Source of the DNA: Akkermansiaceae bacterium | Lineage (GTDB): Bacteria > Verrucomicrobiota > Verrucomicrobiia > Verrucomicrobiales > Akkermansiaceae | DNA: 10,159 nucleotides | Assembly: GCA_903909905.1 (NCBI GenBank) | Contig: CAIVXP010000139.1 | Coordinates: forward strand, 1 to 10,159 | Direction of reading: 5' to 3' | Shown: in pieces, positions 1 to 7,211 of the stretch | Layout: the number at the start of each line of letters is the position of its first letter | How positions within the stretch are numbered: position 1 is the first letter of the stretch | Program-made: the position numbers and the translations under genes | The notes under the pieces: model-generated | What the model saw: only the letters and a program-made list of their open reading frames with translations | Told to the model about the DNA's origin: nothing | Databases searched by the model: none

Positions 1-254
1 CAGAAGCCCTCGAAGCGAAAGAAAACGGCACCGTGTTGCCCGATCTTGGCATGGCAACGATGCTGCGCTGTCGCGTGCGATATTTCACCGATGGCGCGGT
101 GATTGGCAGCAAGGCATTTGTCAACGAAGTCTTCGGCGGCGCGAGGGAACGCTTCAGCCCGCGGCGCAAAGACGGCGCGCGGAAATTGAGAGGCAGCGCG
201 CGTCCCGCAGCCGGTATCCTATGGAGCGGACGGGATCTGCGACTGCGTGTTTGA
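1..254 (+). CDS. REP-associated / IS200-like transposase, C-terminal fragment (5' end outside window)
   Basis: Only the last 84 or so codons are present; the frame is open from base 3 to the TGA at 252-254 and enters from outside the window. The tail is basic and contains LRCRVRYFTDGAVIGS, then FVNEVFGG, then RRKDGARK. I recognise this arrangement from the C-termini of single-domain Y1 (HUH) transposases of the RayT type in Verrucomicrobiota; this comes from memory, not a search. In that family the catalytic HUH motif and tyrosine lie further N-terminal, so they cannot be inspected here. Such proteins are thought to act on palindromic REP elements and are usually present as single domesticated copies. 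The gene converges on the PfkB kinase gene with a 9-base gap, and I see no inverted repeat or insertion-sequence end beside it. An internal ATG at 33 is unlikely to be the true start because the coding frame continues upstream. Confidence 0.62.
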   Translation, partial: EALEAKENGTVLPDLGMATMLRCRVRYFTDGAVIGSKAFVNEVFGGARERFSPRRKDGARKLRGSARPAAGILWSGRDLRLRV

Positions 255-263
255 CCATTTGGA

Positions 264-1244
264 TCACCAATGCGTCGCCTCGCGGAAAAGGCGCAGGCGC
301 TCAGCGAGGTCGGTTGGCGAGAGGGATTCGAGGCGGCGAGTTGAGAAAGCTTCGCAAGTGAAAGACGCCAGCATCGAGCCTTGCACGATTGCTTGGCGCA
401 GCAATGAGGTGTCGTAGGAACGCTGGCCGCTGGTGCCGAGGAAGCCGGCCATCGCTCCGAGGAAAGTGTCACCCGCGCCGGTCGGATCGGCGACGGTCTC
501 AAGCGGCCATGCGCTTGCACGGAAAATCTCCGGCGCCTCGCAGCCGTTGGCAGAAAACAGCATCGCTCCGAACTCACCGAGCTTCACCGCCACATGGCGC
601 GGGCCTTTGTCGAGCAGCATTCGCCCAGCCTTGACGAGGTTGTGCGTACTAGCGAGCTCGCGCGCTTCTCCCTCATTAAGCACAAAGAGATCGAGATGCG
701 GCAGGACATCGTGCAAGCGCTCATTCGCGATGTTGATCCAGAGATCCATGGTGTCGGCGATGATAAATGGTTTTTCATCTGGCGATTTCCCCTTATCCAT
801 CTGGCCGAGCATTTCCAGTTGGTTGTCCGGCGACATGTTGGCGAGCACAACGATGTTGGCGGCGCGGAGTTCCTCGGGGATACGGACCTGCCAGTTTTCC
901 AAGACATTGAGGCCGACGCGGTGGGTCGTACGCTCGTTCATGTTGGTGTGATATTCGCCCGACCAGGTGAACGACTCATGCGGCGACCTCTCGACTCCCT
1001 TGAGGCACACGCCGCGCCCTTCGAGCATATCGAGATGCTGTTGCGGGAAATCATGACCGATGATGCCGACCAGCGAAACAGGTTGCGTAAAAAATGATGC
1101 CGCCAGCGCCGCGTAGGCCGCCGAGCCGCCGAGCAAATGGGTGGCCTCCGCGTCGGGAGTTTTCACATGGTCGATGGCAATCGTGCCGCCGATGACAATT
1201 TTAGGATTCAAATTCGACATGGTAGTGAAAGGTGAAAAATGCAT
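264..1244 (-). CDS. PfkB-family carbohydrate/nucleoside kinase
   Basis: A ribokinase-fold kinase of 326 residues, a normal length for the family. It should transfer phosphate from ATP to a sugar or nucleoside hydroxyl in the cytoplasm. The substrate-side Gly-Gly is at 39-40 in LLGGSAAYAAL. The NxxE Mg-binding motif is N190-E193 (LNEGEA). The PfkB signature DPTGAGDTF spans 253-261, giving the GAGD anion hole and D259 as catalytic base. The substrate cannot be read from the sequence; adenosine-, ribo- and fructokinase-like members share these motifs. It is the last gene of the accB-accC-thiE-kinase run, 74 bases after thiE. ThiD and ThiM belong to the same superfamily, so a thiamine-precursor role is conceivable, but nothing specific supports it. 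An alternative start is the ATG at 1220 (MSNLNPK), which leaves six residues before the first beta strand; neither start has a good Shine-Dalgarno. Confidence 0.88.
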   Translation of the reverse strand: MHFSPFTTMSNLNPKIVIGGTIAIDHVKTPDAEATHLLGGSAAYAALAASFFTQPVSLVGIIGHDFPQQHLDMLEGRGVCLKGVERSPHESFTWSGEYHTNMNERTTHRVGLNVLENWQVRIPEELRAANIVVLANMSPDNQLEMLGQMDKGKSPDEKPFIIADTMDLWINIANERLHDVLPHLDLFVLNEGEARELASTHNLVKAGRMLLDKGPRHVAVKLGEFGAMLFSANGCEAPEIFRASAWPLETVADPTGAGDTFLGAMAGFLGTSGQRSYDTSLLRQAIVQGSMLASFTCEAFSTRRLESLSPTDLAERLRLFREATHW

Positions 1245-1297
1245 TAGCCCGAGCTGACCGCGCGAGCATTCAAGATCCAGCCGCCAACTCCAACCAC

Positions 1298-1311
1298 AAA
1301 TCGCGCGATTT
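1298..1311. repeat. 14-base perfect palindrome in the thiE-kinase spacer
   Basis: AAATCGCGCGATTT is identical to its reverse complement. It lies 7 bases past the thiE stop codon, inside the 74-base gap before the kinase gene. As RNA from the minus strand it could fold as a 5-bp stem with a GCGC loop. No U-run follows, so an intrinsic terminator is unlikely. A protein-binding site or an mRNA processing hairpin are alternatives. Confidence 0.5.
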
Positions 1312-1318
1312 CTGGAAA

Positions 1319-1960
1319 TCAGCCCCTAGCAATGATTTCGCGGACTTCTCTGGTGGCGGACTCGACATCCCCAGCTGTCAGGAGGTCCGATACGATCACC
1401 ACGCGCCTTGCACCAGCGGCGATGACCTCTGGCAAGTTTGCTCTTTTGATGCCGCCGATGCAGAAGGCGGGAATCTTACCGCCGACATCGCATTGCATCG
1501 TCGAGATGTCTGCAAGCCCAATGCCGGGGCGGCCAAGTTTCGTGGGTGTGGGAAACAGCGGTCCGAATCCGATGTAATCGAAACCTTCGTCGAGGGCTGC
1601 GCGCGCCTGGGCGAGCGAGTGGGTCGAGCGGCCGATGATTTTTCCCGAGCCGATCATTTCGCGCGCGGCAGCCAAAGGGCCGTCGTCTTGGCCGATGTGC
1701 ACGCCATCGGCATCGAGTTCGGCAGCAAGCTCCGCGTAATCGTTGATGATGAACGGCACGCCGGTCGCGCGGCAGATCGGGAAAATTTCTTTCGCGACAT
1801 CGCGAATCTCACCGTGGTCGCGACCCTTCGCGCGAAGCTGTAGCACATCGGCGCCACCGGCGATGAGTTTTAATGTCGTTGCCAGTCGATCGCTCTCCGC
1901 AACATAGCCGAGATCGAGGATTGCGTAGAGCTTCCAATCGGCGGAGCGGTCACCGGTCAT
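1319..1960 (-). CDS. thiE: Thiamine-phosphate synthase ThiE
   Basis: This cytoplasmic TIM-barrel enzyme joins HMP pyrophosphate and thiazole phosphate to give thiamine phosphate, releasing pyrophosphate. At 213 residues it has the usual family length. The motifs appear in order: QLRAKG at 41-46 (pyrophosphate-binding Arg/Lys), IINDY at 71-75 (commonly VNDR or INDR in the family), DGVHIGQDD at 85-93 with the Mg-binding aspartate, GRSTHS at 110-115, GFGPLFPTPTK at 131-141 with the conserved lysine K141, and IGGI at 168-171 (phosphate loop). It starts 26 bases after accC, so it is probably co-transcribed with accB and accC, although there is no direct metabolic link. The ATG at 1960 is the first in frame. 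No Shine-Dalgarno precedes it, and no THI-box riboswitch is visible in the short upstream gap. No other thiamine gene is in the window. Confidence 0.93.
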   Translation of the reverse strand: MTGDRSADWKLYAILDLGYVAESDRLATTLKLIAGGADVLQLRAKGRDHGEIRDVAKEIFPICRATGVPFIINDYAELAAELDADGVHIGQDDGPLAAAREMIGSGKIIGRSTHSLAQARAALDEGFDYIGFGPLFPTPTKLGRPGIGLADISTMQCDVGGKIPAFCIGGIKRANLPEVIAAGARRVVIVSDLLTAGDVESATREVREIIARG

Positions 1961-1986
1961 GAGTCAGCGGGCGAGATAATTCGCGC

Positions 1987-3339
1987 TCAGGCTTTGCGCT
2001 CCTCGAGGTAGCGCCCGACCCATCCGATATCGTAATGGCCTTTGATGAAATCCGGGTGATTGATGATTTCCAGCTGGAAAGGAATCGTCGTCTTGATGCC
2101 GCGGATTGTGAACTCACCGAGTGCGCGTCTCATACGGGCGATGGCAATCTCGCGGGTGGAGGCGGTGACGATGAGCTTGGCTATCATCGAGTCATAGTGT
2201 GGCGGCACGGTGTAACCGGAGTAGACGTGCGTATCGACCCGCACACCTTTGCCGCCTGGCGCGTACCACAGCTCGATGGTGCCAGGGCTTGGCGTGAAAT
2301 TGTTGTATGGATCCTCGGCATTGATGCGGCACTCGATCGAATGCCCCCGAGGACTAGCTTGCAGCACATGGTGCGAGAGCGACTCGCCTGCCGCCACCCG
2401 GATCTGCTCCTTGATCAGCTCGCAGCCCATCACCTCTTCGGTGACCGGGTGCTCGACCTGGATCCGCGTGTTCATTTCCATGAAGTAGAAATTCTCACCC
2501 TTTTCATCGACCAGATACTCGATGGTGCCGGCATTCTGATAGCCGATGTTGCGGACGAGATTCACCGATGCATCACCCATGCGCTTGCGAAGCTCGGGCG
2601 TGAGCAGAGGCGAAGGGCATTCTTCGATGATCTTCTGATTGCGACGCTGCATCGAGCAATCGCGCTCGCCAAGATGGATGAAGTGGCCATGCGAATCGCA
2701 AATGATCTGAAACTCAACATGGTGCGGGTTGAGCACGAGTTTTTCCAGATAGCAGTCGCCATTGCCGAAACAAGCCACCGCCTCGTTGGAGGCTTGTTGG
2801 AAAAGGCCGATGAATTCCTCTTCATTGAAGCAAGGACGCATGCCGCGACCACCGCCACCGGCCGTGGCCTTGATCATCACCGGGAACCCGATGCGCTTGG
2901 CTTCCGCCAAGGCGGCATTAGCATCCGACATGATTTCCGAACCAGGAGTGACCGGCACGCCATTGGCTACCGCTGTTGCACGGGCGGTCGCTTTGTCACC
3001 CATCATCGAGATCACCTTGGCCGATGGCCCGATGAAGGTGATGCCGGCCGATTCGCAAATTTCCGCGAAGCGTGCGTTTTCGGAGAGAAATCCGTAGCCC
3101 GGATGAATGGCATTGGCACCGGTGATCTCCGCCGCGGCGATGATGCGATCCATTTTGAGGTAGGACTCCTTGCTCGAGGCGGATCCGATGCAGACCGCTT
3201 CATCAGCGAGCTGAACATGCATCGAATCGACATCCGCTTCGGAATAGACCGCGATCGATTGAATATCGAGCTCGCGACAGGCGCGGATGATGCGAAGGGC
3301 GATTTCGCCGCGGTTGGCTACCAGGACGCGTTTGAACAT
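1987..3339 (-). CDS. accC: Acetyl-CoA carboxylase, biotin carboxylase subunit AccC
   Basis: This ATP-grasp enzyme carboxylates the biotin on AccB using ATP and bicarbonate, the first half-reaction of acetyl-CoA carboxylase. The protein has 450 residues, close to the E. coli subunit, and is complete. The N-terminal domain begins [20 protein letters not shown]116 and K159 are the ATP-binding lysines. The glycine-rich lid loop GGGGRGM is at 161-167. HHVEF lies at 206-210. The active-site segment [16 protein letters not shown] gives E288, N290, R292 and E296. R338 follows in [11 protein letters not shown]. These match the E. coli numbering nearly one for one. It lies 40 bases downstream of accB and 26 upstream of thiE on the same strand. 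The length excludes the fused, longer propionyl-CoA or pyruvate carboxylases. The upstream spacer has no Shine-Dalgarno motif that I can see. Confidence 0.97.
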   Translation of the reverse strand: MFKRVLVANRGEIALRIIRACRELDIQSIAVYSEADVDSMHVQLADEAVCIGSASSKESYLKMDRIIAAAEITGANAIHPGYGFLSENARFAEICESAGITFIGPSAKVISMMGDKATARATAVANGVPVTPGSEIMSDANAALAEAKRIGFPVMIKATAGGGGRGMRPCFNEEEFIGLFQQASNEAVACFGNGDCYLEKLVLNPHHVEFQIICDSHGHFIHLGERDCSMQRRNQKIIEECPSPLLTPELRKRMGDASVNLVRNIGYQNAGTIEYLVDEKGENFYFMEMNTRIQVEHPVTEEVMGCELIKEQIRVAAGESLSHHVLQASPRGHSIECRINAEDPYNNFTPSPGTIELWYAPGGKGVRVDTHVYSGYTVPPHYDSMIAKLIVTASTREIAIARMRRALGEFTIRGIKTTIPFQLEIINHPDFIKGHYDIGWVGRYLEERKA

Positions 3340-3379
3340 GATGGAAATGGGATGAAATCAGCGAAAAGCGAGCGATCGA

Positions 3380-3847
3380 TCACTTGATGCGGAAAAGCAC
3401 ATCACCGAACTGCACCGGCTTGCCATCTTGTGCGATGATGGCGGTGATCGTGCCTGAGACCTCGGACTTGATTTCATTCATCACCTTCATTGCCTCGATG
3501 ATGCAAACCGTCTGACCGACCGAAACGACCGAACCAACCTCGACGAAGCTGGGGGCGTCCGGCGCAGGCTTTTGGTAAAAGGTGCCGACCATCGGCGAAT
3601 TGATTTCGATGCCATCCGCCGCGGCAGGAGCCTGCGCGGGGGCTGCTCCAGCTGCTGGCAAAGCGGCAGGTGCAGCGTGGACAGGAAGCGCAGCAGGTGC
3701 AGGTAGACTCGCAAGCAAACCGCGCAGCTCATCGACATCGGTTCCTTTCTTGAGCTTGAGCTGGAAGTCCTTCTTGGTCAGATCAAATTGAGTGAGACCA
3801 TGCTCATTCATGAGTTCAACGATGCGGCGGATTTCTTGGAGGTCCAC
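3380..3847 (-). CDS. accB: Acetyl-CoA carboxylase, biotin carboxyl carrier protein AccB
   Basis: This small protein carries the covalent biotin that shuttles carboxyl groups between AccC and the AccA/AccD carboxyltransferase. It has 155 residues, normal for the family. The N-terminal region (1-45) is helical and charged, and includes the FDLTKKDFQLKLKKG stretch typical of AccB. An Ala/Pro-rich flexible linker runs from about 48 to 78. The biotinyl domain (80-155) starts INSPMVGTFY and holds the biotinylation motif EAMKVMNEI at 119-127, with K121 as the modified lysine. The C-terminus GDVLFRIK is typical. It is the first gene of the cluster and pairs with accC. A promoter candidate lies about 65 bases upstream. 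The start has no Shine-Dalgarno, only a pyrimidine-rich leader. No efp gene, a common neighbour elsewhere, is seen upstream; accA and accD are not in the window. Confidence 0.96.
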   Translation of the reverse strand: MDLQEIRRIVELMNEHGLTQFDLTKKDFQLKLKKGTDVDELRGLLASLPAPAALPVHAAPAALPAAGAAPAQAPAAADGIEINSPMVGTFYQKPAPDAPSFVEVGSVVSVGQTVCIIEAMKVMNEIKSEVSGTITAIIAQDGKPVQFGDVLFRIK

Positions 3848-3911
3848 GGTAAGAAGGATTTGTTGATGGGTGGGCGGAGGGGGCCGAATGCCACTTCCTT
3901 GCTAGCGCCAA

Positions 3912-3939
3912 GCTATCGGGCTGAGCGAAATCGCGTCAA
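3912..3939 (-). promoter_or_regulatory. Candidate sigma-70-type promoter for accB-accC
   Basis: On the minus strand TTGACG (3939-3934, five of six bases of TTGACA) is followed after 16 bases by GATAGC (3917-3912, three of six bases of TATAAT). This would start transcription near 3905 and leave a leader of roughly 55-60 bases before the accB ATG. The -35 box is good, the -10 box weak, so this is a plausible but unproven promoter in the divergent 201-base spacer. Confidence 0.35.
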
Positions 3940-4034
3940 GCGGTAAGAGGAGGTTCGTCACAGACCGGGAAAAATCACAGATGTGCGATGTGGTAGCGCG
4001 GGGGCAATTCCCCTTGCCTCGTGGTTTTTCGCAT

Positions 4035-4039
4035 GGGAG
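4035..4039 (+). promoter_or_regulatory. Shine-Dalgarno sequence that fixes the acyltransferase start
   Basis: GGGAG lies 9 bases upstream of the ATG at 4049. It selects this ATG over the in-frame ATG at 3983, whose extra 22 residues lack family resemblance. It is the only convincing Shine-Dalgarno I see before a gene in this window. Confidence 0.6.
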
Positions 4040-4048
4040 AAGAGCCTC

Positions 4049-5095
4049 ATGTCTGAGGCAAAGCGCAATACCCAGCTCGATGGCTGGCGTGCGCTGGCGG
4101 TGACCGGCGTGATGTGGCTCCACTGGGCGCCTCGCGAGTGGCGTGGCCCCTTCCCTTTTGAGATCGGCTTGTTTTTCTTCCTCACGCTTACCGGATTCCT
4201 AATCACGCGGATTTTGTTGTGGGAAAGAACACGCGGCGAGGCTGAGGCTGGATCTTGGAAATGGCAAGCCTACCGGCGGTTTGCGAAACGGCGCATGATG
4301 CGGATTCTCTGGCCGTGTTACTCGGCGATGATTTTTGCAATGTTGCTCGGAGCGAGTGACATCCGGCATCATGCCATCGCGTATTTTTCGCACCTTTCAA
4401 ATTTCCACATGGCCACAATGCCGAAATGGCCCAGTGGATCCGCCCCGTTTTGGACTTTGGCGATCCAAGTGCAGTTCTATCTCTGCTGGCCTCTGCTGGT
4501 GTTCTTTGTGCCGCGACGCTGGCTGGCAACGCTGTTTCTTGGCTCCATCGCGATCGCACCCCTCTCGCGGCTGATTTGCGAGCATGGATTTCCGCGCATT
4601 TATCATGCCGAGGCGATTACCAGCTCGGCGTTAGATTACTTTGGTGTCGGCGCGCTACTCGCATGGGCAATGGATAGGGGCATGCCGATTGGCAACAAAG
4701 GGCTCACACGCATCGCATGGATTGCTCTCGTCGGTTATGTCGCGCTGTATTCGCTCAATGAAATGGATCATCAGATCGCAGGGTTGCAGTACCTGCAGCA
4801 GACTTTGATAGCTATCGCATTTGCAGGACTCATCTCATCCACGCTTGCTGGCATCGGCGGCAGCATCGGGAGCTTCCTCGATCACCCGGCCGTTCAACAT
4901 GTCGGCCAGCTTAGCTTTGGGCTCTATCTTTTTCATTCCACCGCCCCCCTGCTGCTTGGCTGGATCACGCCCCAACTATGGGGTCCATTTTTCCAAGGTC
5001 CGTGGCTGTCATTAAGGCTCCTCTCCTTCGCTCTCACTTCATGGGGCCTCGCATGGCTTTGCTGGAGGTATCTCGAAAGGGGAAAACATGCTTGA
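4049..5095 (+). CDS. Acyltransferase-3 (OafA/YrhL-like) integral membrane protein
   Basis: A polytopic inner-membrane protein of 348 residues with the Acyl_transf_3 pattern. Members move acetyl or other acyl groups onto surface polysaccharides, lipopolysaccharide or lipids; the acceptor here cannot be told. The N-terminus QLDGWRALAVTGVMWLHW (9-26) matches the family start, with H25 as the conserved histidine of the first membrane segment. The second segment FFFLTLTGFLITRILL (42-57) matches the family FFVLSGFLIT pattern. WTLAIQVQFYLCWPLL (135-150) aligns with the family pattern W(S/T)LAxExxFYLxWP, but the usual glutamate is Q140 here. The C-terminal SFGLYLFHS (289-297) is also typical. About ten hydrophobic segments are visible. 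The start at 4049 is chosen on its Shine-Dalgarno and on family fit; an upstream ATG at 3983 would add 22 residues. The gene stands alone, divergent from accB and convergent with menE. Confidence 0.88.
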   Translation: MSEAKRNTQLDGWRALAVTGVMWLHWAPREWRGPFPFEIGLFFFLTLTGFLITRILLWERTRGEAEAGSWKWQAYRRFAKRRMMRILWPCYSAMIFAMLLGASDIRHHAIAYFSHLSNFHMATMPKWPSGSAPFWTLAIQVQFYLCWPLLVFFVPRRWLATLFLGSIAIAPLSRLICEHGFPRIYHAEAITSSALDYFGVGALLAWAMDRGMPIGNKGLTRIAWIALVGYVALYSLNEMDHQIAGLQYLQQTLIAIAFAGLISSTLAGIGGSIGSFLDHPAVQHVGQLSFGLYLFHSTAPLLLGWITPQLWGPFFQGPWLSLRLLSFALTSWGLAWLCWRYLERGKHA

Positions 5096-5136
5096 AGGCT
5101 GAATGCCTAGTTCGGGTTTACATTAGCGGTATTGGG

Positions 5137-6234
5137 CTATTCGCAAATCATGCGCAGGATTTCCGCGCGTAGCGGCTTGCCGAGTGGGCTCAGCGGCAAC
5201 GGCTCGAGGATCACCGGTTGACGCAAGCGGCGGGGGCCGGGGGCACCCTCAGAATAATATGCGAGAATTTGACGCATCAGGTCGCGATCCACGGAGGCAT
5301 CGAAAACCGGCACCAGCGCGTGCTCACCGCGTGGATCGGGAACGGCAATGACCGCGATGCGCTGTGGTGAAAGTTTGCCATTTGAAAGCGTAAGAAGTTC
5401 ATGCTCGATCGATTGCGGGTCGATGAGTTCGCCGAGCACTTTCACCATAGAATCGATGCGGCCGAGCGGCGTGATGCCTCGTGCTTCGAGTTGCACGCGA
5501 TCGCGAGTTTCGTGCCACGGCAAGCTCCGTGCATGATAGATCCATGCCTCGCCATCGCAGATAAGCGTTCCGGAAAACAAGGCTGGGCCAGCAATGAGAA
5601 GTTGATCATCATCGCCAAACTTCGTTTGCCAAATCGGCAGAACTGGAATCGGTGCCGATTCATAAGGCGCGTCGAGCGCGGCAAGCGGTTGCGTGGCGAT
5701 TTGCGATGCGGCCTCAGTCATGCCATAGCTCGCGAGCACCGGCCAACCAAGCGCTCTGGCGGCCCGACCCGTGGTTGTGTCGAGTCGGCCACCACCGACA
5801 ACGATGGCGCGAAGACCCTGTGGCGCGCGATGTTGACCTGCGACGAGATCATGCACTTGGGTAGGCACAAGCGAGGTGTGAGTGATTTGAAAATCAGCGA
5901 TCCATCGCGTGAATGTTTCCGGCTGCCACCGCGGGGCGAAATGTTCAAGACGGCAGCCCGCAGCAAACGCGCGCGAGGCGACGCCAAAGCCGCCGACATG
6001 ATGCAGTGGCAGCGCGAGGCCCCAGCAAGAGCTTACCGTGACATCAAGGTGGGCATTCACCGCGTCCGCCGAAACACGCAACGCATGTTTACCCAACGCA
6101 ATCCATTTCGGTTTGCCGCTGCTGCCGGATGTTTCGAAAAGCACCTGCGCGCGGAGCTCGGCAAGATCCGGAATTGCACCTGTAAAACGACCCGCCGCAC
6201 AAGGCGCAGAGTCGTTCCAAAAATCGCTATGCAT
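5137..6234 (-). CDS. menE: o-Succinylbenzoate-CoA ligase MenE (short AMP-binding enzyme)
   Basis: This member of the acyl-CoA synthetase (ANL) superfamily activates o-succinylbenzoate with ATP and CoA, the step after MenC in menaquinone synthesis. Motifs: the P-loop TSGSSGKPK at 35-43, YGMTE at 170-174, TRDR at 243-246 in place of the common TGD, the hinge GRID at 258-261, and the adenylation lysine K353 in PLSPLGKPLR. The identification as MenE rests on these motifs plus the overlap with menC. At 365 residues it is much shorter than typical MenE (about 450-490): the P-loop comes within 35 residues of the start, so the usual N-terminal stretch of roughly 60-100 residues is absent. I chose the ATG at 6234 because it overlaps the menC stop as TGATG, suggesting translational coupling. 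The in-frame ATG at 6252 would add six residues. Neither has a Shine-Dalgarno. Confidence 0.87.
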   Translation of the reverse strand: MHSDFWNDSAPCAAGRFTGAIPDLAELRAQVLFETSGSSGKPKWIALGKHALRVSADAVNAHLDVTVSSCWGLALPLHHVGGFGVASRAFAAGCRLEHFAPRWQPETFTRWIADFQITHTSLVPTQVHDLVAGQHRAPQGLRAIVVGGGRLDTTTGRAARALGWPVLASYGMTEAASQIATQPLAALDAPYESAPIPVLPIWQTKFGDDDQLLIAGPALFSGTLICDGEAWIYHARSLPWHETRDRVQLEARGITPLGRIDSMVKVLGELIDPQSIEHELLTLSNGKLSPQRIAVIAVPDPRGEHALVPVFDASVDRDLMRQILAYYSEGAPGPRRLRQPVILEPLPLSPLGKPLRAEILRMICE

Positions 6235-7202
6235 CAATGAAGCCGGGTCCATGGCAGTGCATCCAAGAGATCATCAAAACCCAACCCGTTGCCTTCGGGC
6301 GCCGTGAAGTCGGGCGACCATGGGTCGAGGCATTCGGTGAAGGCATCGGGCTCAAAGAGGTGATGTGTTTGCAAACCACAAAGCCCGGGCAAGCCAGGAA
6401 ATTGCAGACCAAGTCGTGCCGCTTCCCATGCGGCAAATGTTTGCCCGAGCGGGTGATCCATGTAGCTCGTGAGCACGACTTTCTGGCGGTGAGCGATGGC
6501 CGCTTCGGCCAGGAGAAATGGCTCATCGATCGCGGGTTTGATCACCATCACCTGCGCGGCCGAACTTTGCGTAGAAGCTTCGCGATCCACTGCCAGCGGC
6601 ATACGCATTTTCTGATGCAAAGCGCGCCATGACGAATCGGAGTAGGGAAATGGGTCTTCGATGAAATCGATCGCCGACCGCGCCTTTTCACCAAGTTCTG
6701 TAAGAAATTCCGCCGCCGCATCCGGCGCCAGCGATTCATTGAAATCCAAACGCCATCGCAGCAATGGAAATTCTAGGCTCATTTCATCAAGAAACTTCAT
6801 CTCCGCTTGCAGGTCGCGTCCGGCCTTGAGCTTCACTGTGGAAAACCCCGCTTCCATCGCGTGGCCGAGTTCGGCGGCATTCATTGCCACTAGCGTGGCG
6901 TGGCTTTGCGGCACTTCCATTTCCTCAAACAACGAATGCTCGAACTGCCGCGCAGCACGATCGTATTCGGCACAACGAATGGCACGACGCACGATCGGCC
7001 AACGCCGCGCGCCAGCAAGATCGGAAAGACATTTCTCCAAGGGCGGATCACCAAGCTCCGGCCACGGGTGTATGCAGCCGTAGCCGTCATCGATGCGAAT
7101 CAATACACCATCAAAACTTGTGCGCGCGGACACGGCATTGAGAAACTTCCGCGCCTTGAGGCGGTAGCGCGAGATGAAGGTCGGCGACTCGTTGGGTTGC
7201 AT
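6234..7202 (-). CDS. menC: o-Succinylbenzoate synthase MenC
   Basis: This enolase-superfamily enzyme dehydrates SHCHC to o-succinylbenzoate in menaquinone synthesis. It has 322 residues, in the family range. The catalytic set is complete: the KxK motif VKLKAG with K124 and K126, metal ligands D153 (RLDFNE), E182 (FIEDPFP) and D206 (LAVDRE), and the second-face lysine K222 (VIKPA). Order and spacing fit the E. coli MenC residues I recall (K131/K133, D161, E190, D213, K235). N-acylamino-acid racemases and dipeptide epimerases share this scaffold, but the position between menA and menE decides for MenC. The menA stop is 9 bases upstream, and the stop of menC overlaps the menE start as TGATG, so the three genes almost certainly form one transcript. 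Confidence 0.93.
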   Translation of the reverse strand: MQPNESPTFISRYRLKARKFLNAVSARTSFDGVLIRIDDGYGCIHPWPELGDPPLEKCLSDLAGARRWPIVRRAIRCAEYDRAARQFEHSLFEEMEVPQSHATLVAMNAAELGHAMEAGFSTVKLKAGRDLQAEMKFLDEMSLEFPLLRWRLDFNESLAPDAAAEFLTELGEKARSAIDFIEDPFPYSDSSWRALHQKMRMPLAVDREASTQSSAAQVMVIKPAIDEPFLLAEAAIAHRQKVVLTSYMDHPLGQTFAAWEAARLGLQFPGLPGLCGLQTHHLFEPDAFTECLDPWSPDFTAPEGNGLGFDDLLDALPWTRLH

Positions 7203-7211
7203 GATGCGAAA

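Noticed and set aside
256..272. Possible bidirectional terminator between the transposase tail and the kinase (CATTTGG ... CCAATG).
   Set aside because: It has a short stem with a bulge, no U-run on either side, and extends into the kinase coding end.
1232..1843. A 203-codon + strand frame opposite thiE.
   Set aside because: It is antisense to a complete thiE with intact motifs, and its product shows no recognisable features.
2035..3387. A 450-codon + strand open frame opposite accC.
   Set aside because: It lies wholly over accC, which has every catalytic residue. The + strand product shows no recognisable family and is a codon-bias shadow.
4001..4013. Small symmetric element GGGGCAATTCCCC before the acyltransferase.
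   Set aside because: The arms are only four bases and it is a single copy; no support for an operator.
5096..5136. Possible terminator between the convergent acyltransferase and menE genes (AGGC ... GCCT).
   Set aside because: A four-pair stem without a T-run is not distinguishable from chance.
5401..6240. A 279-codon + strand open frame opposite menE.
   Set aside because: The minus-strand menE carries all AMP-binding motifs; the + strand product is Arg-rich with no domain.
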